A stretch of 22,972 bases of DNA from a virus: the IMG/VR virus record IMGVR_UViG_3300008105_000022, positions 1-22,972 of that record. One strand, given 5' to 3'. Below are positions 5,633 through 14,700 of this stretch, one piece after another. The position numbers and the translations under genes are program-made. Under the pieces are notes generated by a model. That model worked only from the letters and a program-made list of their open reading frames with translations, did not search any database and was not told the DNA's origin. Numbering within the stretch: position 1 is the first letter of the stretch; every line of letters begins with the position of its first letter.

Positions 5633-5949
5633 TCTGTGTCTGGTTCTAGATGCACAACGTTCCCAACCTGACGACGCTTCTTTGCCTTAGCAGCAAGCTT
5701 CTGTTCAAGTTCAGACATTGTGTTTCCAGCTTCCGGGGCACACGTAATTTTATTCGAGTCAAGAAATTTTACAGCTACAGAGATTAGAGCAGGATTGATA
5801 ACAACTTCTACGTCGTTACCGTTTTCATCCTGCGCCGGATTCTCTTGCTGCGCAATCACTTTATCCAAGGCATTAATCATCACCTTGGCAACCTTAGTAT
5901 GCAGATCACCAAGAGCGCCTTCTGATGCGGGTCCTTTAGAGGTCGTCAT
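5629..5949 (-). CDS. Small terminase subunit (T7 gp18-like)
   Basis: This is the DNA-recognition partner of the large terminase. I place the start at the ATG at 5949, giving 106 aa. A longer frame exists upstream but would read through the holin gene with an unlikely Cys/Arg-rich leader. The protein has a helical N-terminal half (LHTKVAKVMINALDKVIA), a short central acidic linker (DENGNDVEVVINPA) and a FLDSNKITC segment. It ends in a basic helix (KLAAKAKKRR) followed by a short acidic tail. This matches the small, highly helical gp18-type subunit (89 aa in T7). It overlaps the holin gene by 14 nt and has only a weak purine-rich ribosome site, so translational coupling to the holin is likely. 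Assignment rests on position, size and sequence character. Confidence 0.85.
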   Translation of the reverse strand: MTTSKGPASEGALGDLHTKVAKVMINALDKVIAQQENPAQDENGNDVEVVINPALISVAVKFLDSNKITCAPEAGNTMSELEQKLAAKAKKRRQVGNVVHLEPDTD

Positions 5950-6148
5950 ACTTATTTGCTTTCTTAAATAGAACGTTCCACGCCTTCGGCACTTCTTGCA
6001 CAAGGCGGGCAATCAATAGCAGGAAACCTAGCACAGCCGCAATATGGCTGTAGTAAGAAATAAACCCTGCAAAAAACATGCTCACGATAGCGATAATATA
6101 TGTAGTCGCTGCGGTTGCATACGTTGAAATTGACTCCTGAATCTGCAT
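5936..6148 (-). CDS. Class II holin (T7 gp17.5-like)
   Basis: This 70-aa inner-membrane protein should form the lesion that triggers lysis. It has a short polar N-terminus and two membrane helices (about residues 15-32 and 36-53) joined by a tight SYYSH turn. A basic tail rich in Lys follows. This is the class II, N-in/C-in pattern, and the T7 homologue is 67 aa. The start at 6148 has AAGGAG 7 nt upstream. It lies between the tail-fibre and small-terminase genes, exactly as in T7. No endolysin or spanin gene is present nearby; T7 keeps its lysozyme in the early/middle region, which is outside this window. The spanin that T7 encodes between genes 18 and 19 is absent here. Confidence 0.9.
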   Translation of the reverse strand: MQIQESISTYATAATTYIIAIVSMFFAGFISYYSHIAAVLGFLLLIARLVQEVPKAWNVLFKKANKYDDL

Positions 6149-6169
6149 CCGCAGTCTCCTTGATAAATA

Positions 6170-7981
6170 TCAGTATTGATACTGACCAGCCGGAACGAAA
6201 TTAGCGGCAGCGCCTGCACTGAAAGCACCGCCCGCTTTCATACCCTTCCACGCGAAATCGACGCATTTGCCAGTGACAGCGCTTTCGTATTGCACCGCAA
6301 AGCGAGCACGGTTTGCGCCGTCTCCGAAACAATCACGGAAATGGACTACACGCGCAGTTGCAGGCATATATACCAGCGCGTAATCGGTGGGCGTATCTTT
6401 AGCAGCGTCTTCAAACGTGCAACCGAGCATACGGATCTTCTGACCTCCGATCACCGCCGCCTGCTTGCGGCAGAAACCAATGCGGGTTTGGTCGAAGTTC
6501 ACATCCTGAACATTACTTTCAATGCGAACAGCCTCATTGTCGGCATTACCTTGCGGGTAAAGGTCGCCCGTCGCTCCAGATGTGTTTGAAAACAGGCACT
6601 GGTCAAAATCGAAATACCGGGCCTTAATCATGTAAAGAGATCGATCTTTTGCTCGATCCGTCTCAAAAACATTGAACCGACAATATTGCGGAAATTCGTT
6701 TGGGTCGTTAGACGGCGAATTTATGTAAAGGCCATTATTGGCTCCCAACATATACAGCCCGTTTGTGGTCACGCCATAAACCGGGCCTTCGATGAACATT
6801 CCATCGGTGCCGCCGTTATTACACTGCACGTTGACATTCTTGTAAACGATCACATCGGAGCGCGTGGCGGTCGGCGCAACGTTGGCCTGATGATTGATGG
6901 CCCTGCCATTGGTGGCGTTCGGGAAGTTCAGGTCAACGTCTTCAAAAGTCAAATCGTTAACCCGATTGGTGTCAATGCCTGAGTAAAGCCCATCAAACAC
7001 GCATTTCCATACCGAGCCTTTGGCATTGTTGCGATAGCGCAAGGCAATGCCTGAGGTTCGCGCATTTAGATGCACGACATGCAGGTGTTCAAGATCGGCA
7101 TAGAATGTCTCTGACGTCGAACCGAAATCGAAAATATCACCAGTGGTTGCGGCAATTTCGATGCGCGCCTTGGCTCCAACTCCCGATACCCTGAGGTAGC
7201 TTGTTTGGTCGCCGGGCTTGAACATTTGAATGCGGCCATTAAACCGCCACGCGCCGGAAGGTGGTGCTGGCAACCAAACAGTTCCTCCACCGCCAGTAAT
7301 CACGGCGTCGATGGCTGCGTTCAGTTGCGCAGTTTCATCTGCACCTTGTCCAAGCGCCCCGAAATCAAAAGGCGTCACGCCGTAACGCTTTATATAATCG
7401 GTAATATCGTTAACAGATTCAGCAGCAGCAACACTAATAGCAGCACTAGCAGCAGCAGAAGTAGCTGCCGCAGTAGCCGCAGCACTTGCTGCTAAAATCG
7501 TCGGCACTTGCGTTACAAGATCACCTGTGCGATCATCTACATATTGTTTATTGGCTAGATCTGTTGATGCAGTAGGTGTCCTAGCGTTAATACCAGTAAA
7601 ATTAGCAAAATCCAAATCTCTGCCTAGAGACGCGAATCTGCCGTCCAACACTTCCTGCACAGCCATAATCGTCTGTAGCTGAGAAATGTCTAGGTTCATT
7701 TCATCAAGAACATCGCCGTTACTAAAGTTCACAATAAGCGATTCTTTAGGAACAGTACGTTCGAATACAATAGGTACGCCAATTCCTGCGGGCGTACCTG
7801 CAATTTGAAATAGGTTAGGTCCAAGGAACGTGATGGCTCGGTAAACAGGATTACCAAGACCATCAACCTCGTTCCCTACGCGCGCAGTAATATGCGTTGG
7901 ATCAATATACCCCAACGTAAAGTTCACTGGATATTGCGTAGACACGCCATCCCCTATTTTAGTTACACGGGAGAACGCCAA
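6170..7981 (-). CDS. Tail fibre/tailspike, T7 gp17-like N-terminus and beta-helix C-terminus
   Basis: This is the receptor-binding protein of the tail. Residues 1 to about 150 match the gp17-type particle-binding domain (DGVSTQYPVNFTLGYI at 11-26, then VFERTVPKESLIVNFSNGDV and a MNLDISQLQTI segment). Residues about 163-190 form an Ala/Thr/Ser-rich linker. From about residue 198 the sequence (YGVTPFDFGALGQGADET, then GGGGTVWLPA) opens a right-handed beta-helix of the pectate-lyase type, typical of polysaccharide-binding or degrading tailspikes. No active-site residues can be named. The start is TTG at 7981 with AAAGGA 8 nt upstream. The C-terminal two thirds differ in codon use from the N-terminus (more GCC, ACC, GTG), which indicates domain replacement. 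A promoter-like motif lies 29 nt upstream. Confidence 0.9.
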   Translation of the reverse strand: MAFSRVTKIGDGVSTQYPVNFTLGYIDPTHITARVGNEVDGLGNPVYRAITFLGPNLFQIAGTPAGIGVPIVFERTVPKESLIVNFSNGDVLDEMNLDISQLQTIMAVQEVLDGRFASLGRDLDFANFTGINARTPTASTDLANKQYVDDRTGDLVTQVPTILAASAAATAAATSAAASAAISVAAAESVNDITDYIKRYGVTPFDFGALGQGADETAQLNAAIDAVITGGGGTVWLPAPPSGAWRFNGRIQMFKPGDQTSYLRVSGVGAKARIEIAATTGDIFDFGSTSETFYADLEHLHVVHLNARTSGIALRYRNNAKGSVWKCVFDGLYSGIDTNRVNDLTFEDVDLNFPNATNGRAINHQANVAPTATRSDVIVYKNVNVQCNNGGTDGMFIEGPVYGVTTNGLYMLGANNGLYINSPSNDPNEFPQYCRFNVFETDRAKDRSLYMIKARYFDFDQCLFSNTSGATGDLYPQGNADNEAVRIESNVQDVNFDQTRIGFCRKQAAVIGGQKIRMLGCTFEDAAKDTPTDYALVYMPATARVVHFRDCFGDGANRARFAVQYESAVTGKCVDFAWKGMKAGGAFSAGAAANFVPAGQYQY

Positions 7982-8009
7982 TTGAGATTTCCTTTAAGTA
8001 GCAATCATT

Positions 8010-8029
8010 GTGTTATATCTAATAGGGAC
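8010..8029 (-). promoter_or_regulatory. Phage RNA polymerase promoter candidate upstream of tail fibre
   Basis: The minus strand reads GTCCCTATTAGATATAACAC, followed by AATG. It shares 17 of 20 positions with the motif upstream of the capsid gene. The core TTAGRTAKAACAC resembles the SP6 promoter (TTAGGTGACACTATAG). The position equals that of phi17 in T7. It overlaps the last codons of the preceding gene. Confidence 0.55.
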
Positions 8030-11000
8030 GGTTTTCATATTCTTTCAATGCCTGTAGTGCAAGTTCAGGTGCTGTAAGCTGCTCTGTAGGTTCTTCAGAC
8101 TCAGGTTTCTTTTTGTCATGTTTCATTGCATTTAGAGCGGCAGAGAAGCCGTACAGGTTGCCAATTAGGGGCGTTGTCTGTAGAGCACGCACATCATTGT
8201 TAGTGTAGTCGCCTGTAGCAACATTCAACAAAGCACCAGGTATATTAGCCATCCGGTTCAGCGTAGTAATAGAAGCCGGAACAGCAAACACGTTGCTATC
8301 AATTCCTCTAGTGTACTCATTAAACTTAAGGCTATCAATACCAAGCACGTTCATAACTGGATCTGTCCACATTGGAATCCAACCAGTCATGTTGCTGTAG
8401 CCAATAGCGCCCTTCGCAATCTTTTCCGAGTTAAGATTCTGAGTGTTGCCCTTAACAGCTTGAGCAGCCGTGTACGCAGTAGCAGCAGTAGCCAGTCCAT
8501 AGAAGAAAGTAGCAAAGGCTTCTTGATCTACAAACTTCATATTACGCAGAACTTGCTTCTGAATTGCAAGCAACGGGAACGTCTTAAGCTGTGCAAACAA
8601 GGCAGCAATTCCGTTCGTCGAGAACAGAATGTTACCCTCGCCAATCATGGCTTTCTGCACGACTTGGTTTACGTGCCTGTTCAAACTAAGCGCAAAGTCT
8701 TCTGCCGTATCGGCATCCCACTTGTCAAAGTTTAACTTGTACAATACCCCGTCCTTAAATTCAACAGTACCGTTATCGACGTACTTTTTAATACGCGCAT
8801 AGGTCTTAGGATCAAGGCCGAGATCTTCTGCACGGGCACCTGATAAGTCGTCACGCAGCCCTTTCATGTTAGTCATAATCTTATCAGCGGCAGATGTAAT
8901 TGCAATACGCTGTTGTACATTCTGCACAGCGTAGTACCCGGAGATATAACCCTGTACACGCTGGCCAACACCAAGAACACGGTCTAGGCGCATAAGCAAG
9001 TCGCTTTGTGCAGTACCGTTCACGTTCATGTCAAGATTAAGATCATCACGATACAAACGATGTTCTGGCACCATAATAGACAAGTGCCTTAAATCTTTAG
9101 CAAGCTCGCTCTTAGGATCATTAGTTGCGGCTTTAAGCGCTGCGCCTGCATGATCCCACCAACGATCGATACCGACCGCTGCAATTTGCGCACCTGTCTC
9201 CGCTGTCTGTGTAAGACCAAGACCGTTAAGCAGAGCAAGATTAGTAAGACGCTTCATACGAATGACTGTCGGACTAAGGCCACCAGCAACGGGACCACCA
9301 TCAAAATATGAGAACAAGTTATCGATATCTTCTGCGCTAAGATGCTTGTCTTCATCAATGATATCGTTAATCTTCTCCTTCATGTTTCTAGCACCAGAAT
9401 GGCTAGGACCACGGGCCTGTTGCTCATCAAGGATAGCTGCCTTAATATCGTTACGATCCGTAAGCGAGCGAATGCCTTTACGAGCAAGCGCAGCATTACC
9501 GGAAGTACCCCGAGAGCGTCTAGAAATGTTATGCACAAGATCCGTCTCGAACAGATCAATCATCTTTATACCGTTAGACGCAGTAGTGCGCATATCAACA
9601 TCAATACGGCTTTTAGTATAGCCCTTCTGTCCGCGTTCAGCAGCAGCGCTTGTAAGTGTATCAAGCAGAGAGTCAATCTCTTTCTGCGGCATACCGTTAG
9701 AGCGGAGCATGTCTTCAAGGAAGCCACGCCCGTCAGCACGAAGCATACCAATTAGATTAGTATCTACTCCTGTAGCGTTAGCTCGTGCTCGGCGCACAAC
9801 TGCATCTGCAAACAGCGTCGCATTGGCAGCGCCCATACCCGGATGCTGTAGCTGATACGCTTCTGCAATAGCTGCACTGATATCAGCAGGTTTTCTACCA
9901 CTACGGATCAATCTCTCGATCTTATCGCTAGACCAGCGTTGTGGTACATACCCCGAGTACGCTTCAATATCCTCGTACCCTTTAATAGAGAATTCGCCTT
10001 CCCTACCCTTACCGATAGCAACATCAAGCTTAGACCATTCGTCATGCGCATCAGCCGCAGCTTTAACAGCAGGATGCACACTACGTACAGTTCCCGGAGG
10101 ATCGTAAGCACGACCATTGAGTTCAAAATAAATAAGCTCGTTAAACTCTTCTTGTACTCTTCCAGAAAGAAATTTTCGATCGTACCAGCTAAGCCCTTTC
10201 TCCTTAGCGTACAATTGCCAAGCTTCGTCATACGCAGGCAAGAACGCTCCAAGCAACTGCTTTTCGTAATGCAACTTAAGCATGGAAGCAGAGCGATTAT
10301 TACGCACAATGCCGCTTGCACTTTCCATGGTGTCGTACGCAAGTTTTTTACCAACACTAGATCCTGATCTGGCTAAACGATCAAAATCGGTAGCAAGTCC
10401 TGACGCTTTAATCGCCTCATGAAATCTGTATGCTGATTTTGCAACTGGGTCTGCTTTGTTAGCAAGCTCCGGGTAGGCTTCTGCATAGTTATCAGGAATA
10501 AGTTGTTGACGCTCCCAAACAATCGCTTCCGAAATAATTTGACGTGATCGAGTGTTAGTAACGTTCTGCAATGGATTACTTTGCAGCGTCTTTGCACCAG
10601 CAGAAGCAGGCGTACCAAAGCCTGGAAGGTTTTCACCGTTACTATCCGGCTTGATAGCTACGTCTTTGATATCAAACGCCTCTGGTCCTCTTGCACCTTC
10701 TGTTTTAGGAGCAGGACCTTCATCCGCCTTGATTTCAGCATCGATAGCCCTACGAGTACCGTACACATCGTCCGTAGGGATAAATGTTTCGGTACGAATA
10801 TCACGCTTTTCAATAGCGCCCATCGTCTCCATGTACTCTTTGAACTCAGCACGAAGCCGATCCAAAGAGTCATTCGCGAGTTCTTCACTTGACTTAGATA
10901 CAGGTACCTCTACGTCCTTAGGCTTCGTAGGTACAGTCAGATTAATATCTGGTTTAACCTCAGGAGTAGGTCCGCCCTTTTCGGGAACCGGGATGTCTGG

Positions 11001-11753
11001 AGCGCGCCGGGCAGCGGCGGCACCTAGAGCACCGAACGCCACGCCAGCGAGCCCCGCCGACGGGATCATTGTCCAGTCCCCTGTAGTACCAGCCTCGTAC
11101 GCCATACCCGCCGCTACGCCCTGCGACACCCCGCCTGCAACGGCACCCTTCGCGACCGTCCCGCCCTTCGCGAGCTTCACCGCGCCGCCAGTCGCGAAAG
11201 CAATCGGCGTGTCCAGATCAATGATACCAGCCAGTGCTCGAAGCACGAAAGTACTAATAGGTTTTTGCTCTGCTCTCCGCTGCAAGATATCTTGATCTCG
11301 CAATTCTTGTACGGTATCAGAAACAATCGCCTGTGCTTCTGCTTGGTTGTTTGCTAACTTGATTTGTTTAATAGCCTGCGGAGTAAGTGAATGTTTGTGT
11401 TGTTCGATAAATTGGTCCGGGTTAAATGACGGGTCTGGTCCTGTACCACCAAGCTGTGCTCGCTCGAATCTTTTGAATACAGTGTTTGCCCAATTGCCTC
11501 CGCTGTTAAATTCTGCAACTACGGTGTCAATAGGACCTAGCTGATATGCCTTCCAATTAAGCTGTGCTTCTTTGGATTTTACAGGACCACCGATACTGTC
11601 TACTTCACTAGTCTCAATAGCAATACCGCGAACAGAAGCAGGCGGTGCCAAATCCAGAGGATCAGGCACGCCAGTATTTGAAAACGGATTGCTGTTAATT
11701 CCAGCGTCAGTGTCAACCTTCTTATTAGGATTTAGCAGATCAATTCCGCTCAT
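8019..11753 (-). CDS. Large internal virion protein (T7 gp16-like position)
   Basis: This 1244-aa protein should be ejected into the cell envelope at infection and help form the DNA channel. It matches gp16 (1318 aa in T7) in place and size. The usual lytic transglycosylase domain at the N-terminus is not apparent. Hydrolase domains are instead found in the preceding gene. Residues about 180-262 are Gly/Ala-rich and hydrophobic (GGAVKLAKGGTVAKGAVAGG and following), like a membrane-inserting segment. They are encoded by DNA of about 70% G+C, against 47% on either side. The middle is long and helical. Near the C-terminus are ALFAQLKTFPLLAIQKQ and a short hydrophobic FATFFYGLATAATAYTAA stretch. 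The ATG at 11753 has AAGGAA 4 nt upstream and follows the previous stop by 8 nt. Homology is inferred from context and features. Confidence 0.8.
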   Translation of the reverse strand: MSGIDLLNPNKKVDTDAGINSNPFSNTGVPDPLDLAPPASVRGIAIETSEVDSIGGPVKSKEAQLNWKAYQLGPIDTVVAEFNSGGNWANTVFKRFERAQLGGTGPDPSFNPDQFIEQHKHSLTPQAIKQIKLANNQAEAQAIVSDTVQELRDQDILQRRAEQKPISTFVLRALAGIIDLDTPIAFATGGAVKLAKGGTVAKGAVAGGVSQGVAAGMAYEAGTTGDWTMIPSAGLAGVAFGALGAAAARRAPDIPVPEKGGPTPEVKPDINLTVPTKPKDVEVPVSKSSEELANDSLDRLRAEFKEYMETMGAIEKRDIRTETFIPTDDVYGTRRAIDAEIKADEGPAPKTEGARGPEAFDIKDVAIKPDSNGENLPGFGTPASAGAKTLQSNPLQNVTNTRSRQIISEAIVWERQQLIPDNYAEAYPELANKADPVAKSAYRFHEAIKASGLATDFDRLARSGSSVGKKLAYDTMESASGIVRNNRSASMLKLHYEKQLLGAFLPAYDEAWQLYAKEKGLSWYDRKFLSGRVQEEFNELIYFELNGRAYDPPGTVRSVHPAVKAAADAHDEWSKLDVAIGKGREGEFSIKGYEDIEAYSGYVPQRWSSDKIERLIRSGRKPADISAAIAEAYQLQHPGMGAANATLFADAVVRRARANATGVDTNLIGMLRADGRGFLEDMLRSNGMPQKEIDSLLDTLTSAAAERGQKGYTKSRIDVDMRTTASNGIKMIDLFETDLVHNISRRSRGTSGNAALARKGIRSLTDRNDIKAAILDEQQARGPSHSGARNMKEKINDIIDEDKHLSAEDIDNLFSYFDGGPVAGGLSPTVIRMKRLTNLALLNGLGLTQTAETGAQIAAVGIDRWWDHAGAALKAATNDPKSELAKDLRHLSIMVPEHRLYRDDLNLDMNVNGTAQSDLLMRLDRVLGVGQRVQGYISGYYAVQNVQQRIAITSAADKIMTNMKGLRDDLSGARAEDLGLDPKTYARIKKYVDNGTVEFKDGVLYKLNFDKWDADTAEDFALSLNRHVNQVVQKAMIGEGNILFSTNGIAALFAQLKTFPLLAIQKQVLRNMKFVDQEAFATFFYGLATAATAYTAAQAVKGNTQNLNSEKIAKGAIGYSNMTGWIPMWTDPVMNVLGIDSLKFNEYTRGIDSNVFAVPASITTLNRMANIPGALLNVATGDYTNNDVRALQTTPLIGNLYGFSAALNAMKHDKKKPESEEPTEQLTAPELALQALKEYENRPY

Positions 11754-11761
11754 GATGTTCC

Positions 11762-14700
11762 TTACTTACTGAGTTCTCCAAGCATTTTTCCAATCTCTGC
11801 TCCTCGCTCTTTAGCGATAGCCTCGGATTTAGATTTAGCTATAGGACTAACCAATGCTTTAAAGAAAGCATCCATCGTTTGATTAATAATGCCCGGCTGC
11901 TCTTTCTGTTTGTTGTACCATTCACCAATGGCTCTAACAGGAATATGTTTTACATCGCCAAGCGTCTCTTGCTTAGTTTCGTCTTTGTACAGATCGATAC
12001 TAAGAACGCCCATGTCAGGATTATACGTAATCGCAACTCCTGGGTCACGCCTTGCAGTAGACGGCAGCAACGATTTTGGATTGTCTTCGCTTACAGGCGT
12101 AGTTAAACCACGCCACGTAGCAGAAAGAAATCCTTCCCTTTTGCTGTCATACAAACCATTAGTCCACAACTTAGATCCGTGCTCTTCCAAGAACATTTTA
12201 ACTGCGTCATCAGCAGCCTGCGGACCATGCTGGGTAACACCCATTACTTTATGAAGCTCGTAGCCGGGCTTCGTAATAATCAAGTTACCAGCAACAGCAG
12301 TAGAGTTGTTCTGCAAATCCTGAGTTGCCTTTTCAAGGCTCACCTTAGCATCCTGATTAGGATACTGCATATGGTAATGCTCAGCACGTTGCATAACGTA
12401 CGCCTCTGCTCTACGTGTATGCCTACGAATTTGCTCTACGTCACGCACGCTATCGTCGTACACAAGACCCTCAAAGAAACCAATCTTTACTTTGTTTGTA
12501 AGAGTTTCATTGACGCTCTTTTTCATATCCTGACGCCACGTAATGTCCTTAGACAACTTCTCTTGAGGATCAGTAATCTTTGTAGACATAAGCTCGTGAG
12601 CTTTGAGTAGAGCCTGATCTCGATTAAGATCACCAGCATCTAACGCGTACGCAGTCTCAAGTAGAGCCCTCACATCTTCATCGCCAATAGTACGTGCAAT
12701 ATAACCGTCTTTTAGGTTCGGCGTATTACGCATAATGAGATACGCGTCGTAAGCCTGTCGAGCACCCTCAGTCAGTTTACCGTCTTTACTTAGAATGTTT
12801 CCTTTAAGCGCGCCAACAAGTTGCCCGTGCGTCTCTTTGTCTACAACTCCATGGTTTTGTAGCTCAAGCATAGTCTTTTTAATGATCTCTGCTTTTGCGT
12901 CTCCGGGAGCCATTTTACCAGCAGACACCAAATCACTATAGGTTTTAGCATGCTCTTCTTTAATACGTATAACTCCGTATTCTTGAAGAGTCATATTCTG
13001 CTTTTCGCCTTTTGAGTTCGCTACTTCAATAGAACCAGACAACTCGCTAAGACCGTGCTTCTGCGTACGCGCTCGTTCAACTTGTGCAATATCTGCGTCA
13101 CGCTTTTCTCGTGCAGCAGCAATACGTTCTGCTTCTTTACGAGTATTTGTCTTGTACGACTGGTCAATACTAAACATCTGACCAACAATTGACTTAACAT
13201 CGTTCTCAGTAGCGCCGTACTTCTTAGCAATTTCCTGAGCTTCTCTAGCTGTAACAACAAAGTCTGCGCCGACTTGTAACTTTTGGTACAATCCACCGAT
13301 CTCGTTAAGAAAGTCTGGATTACCTAGCTGACTGTTTGCACCTGCGCCCTCACGTTGTCTAATACGATCAGTAGCCTGATGCGCTAGACTGCGCGCAGTA
13401 GTGTCGTCAAGTATCTTAGCATTAAATTGCTTTTCGATCTCTTCTAGCGCAGCAGTTGCGTTCAATTCACCGCGCTCAACGCGCCCAAGAAAATCATTGC
13501 GCCAAGTCTCACGACTAGCACTGAACCCGCTAAGAAGTTTCTGATTAAAGTTCTTCTCAGCACGCAATACTTCATCGATGTCAGAAGGCTGAGCTTTAAG
13601 CTCGTGCAGAATAGCTACGCCACCCGCATCTCTGAACAACGAGTCGTCACCTGCATCAAGCCCACGGCGCATTGCATCTGCAACCGCTCTAGCTTTTTCT
13701 GGGCCGTTTAAGCCTGAGTAACCACGTACAAGGTTCTGTATCTCAGTACCAGAGTAAGCAGGTTGCGCGGGAATCTGACCCGGCGGCTCAGCAGCGGCCT
13801 GCTTGAACCATGCAGGAGCATCCTCCATTTTAGTATTAGTCTTGTCATGCATAAACCATGACTGACCATCTTTGTTTTGGTCTTTTGTATCGACATGCAA
13901 AACGTTAGGCATATTCGAGTACGTACCAAAACGCAGCACACCACGAGAGCGCAGTTCCCGTACAAGCTGTACACGCTGTTGCTCACTCATGCCCGTCATA
14001 TCAATGTCGGATGCATTGCCTGTAGTGTGCTCTCCTGCGCTGTACCCACGGAACATCTTAGCTTGTTCAACTGGATGATCCTCACCACGATGTCCAGAGA
14101 GGACACGCAGAGGCACTCCGAGCGCAGCACTGGTATCAGTCAGAGCAGAGCGGAACGTAGGTTGCAGCTTGTCCTGATTAGGATCACGGAACTCTAGCTT
14201 GCCTTCTCCGCTGAAGCTAGCGCCTGCCTTACCAGCAAACACATGCCCGCCGATCTTGATGGCTCCACCAGCCTTAGCCGCCTCGCTGTCGAACCAGACG
14301 GGTTTTTCTTTACCCATCAAGCGCATACCCTCAGGGCTGTAATAATGCGTGGCCCCGCCTGTAAGATCTACAGTACGCCCGCTCATAACGGCGTCGTAAA
14401 TCTTACCGGCGCGTTCGTACAGTGGGCTACCGGGATTGATATCCGCAGCAGCAAGTTTACCGTCATTCCAGACAGAGAACTGCTTAGGCTCTTTAGCTAC
14501 TCCAGCAATAGAATTAGAAAATCTACCGTTCTTATCTAACGCACGGTTCCTAAGAACATGCGCAACTGCTGCCATACCATCAGTACCTTGATTAGCAGCT
14601 TCACCGAGAATCGTACGAATACCAATATCCCGGTCCTCCTCGCTACTATTAATTGCAGCAGCAATCGGAATAGGAGTAAGTCTGATATTGCCATCAGGAT

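Noticed and set aside
10552-11295. Plus-strand open frame of 247 codons inside the large internal virion gene
   Set aside because: It is a shadow created partly by the GC-rich block; Ser/Ala/Pro-rich low complexity, no ribosome site, no plausible promoter.
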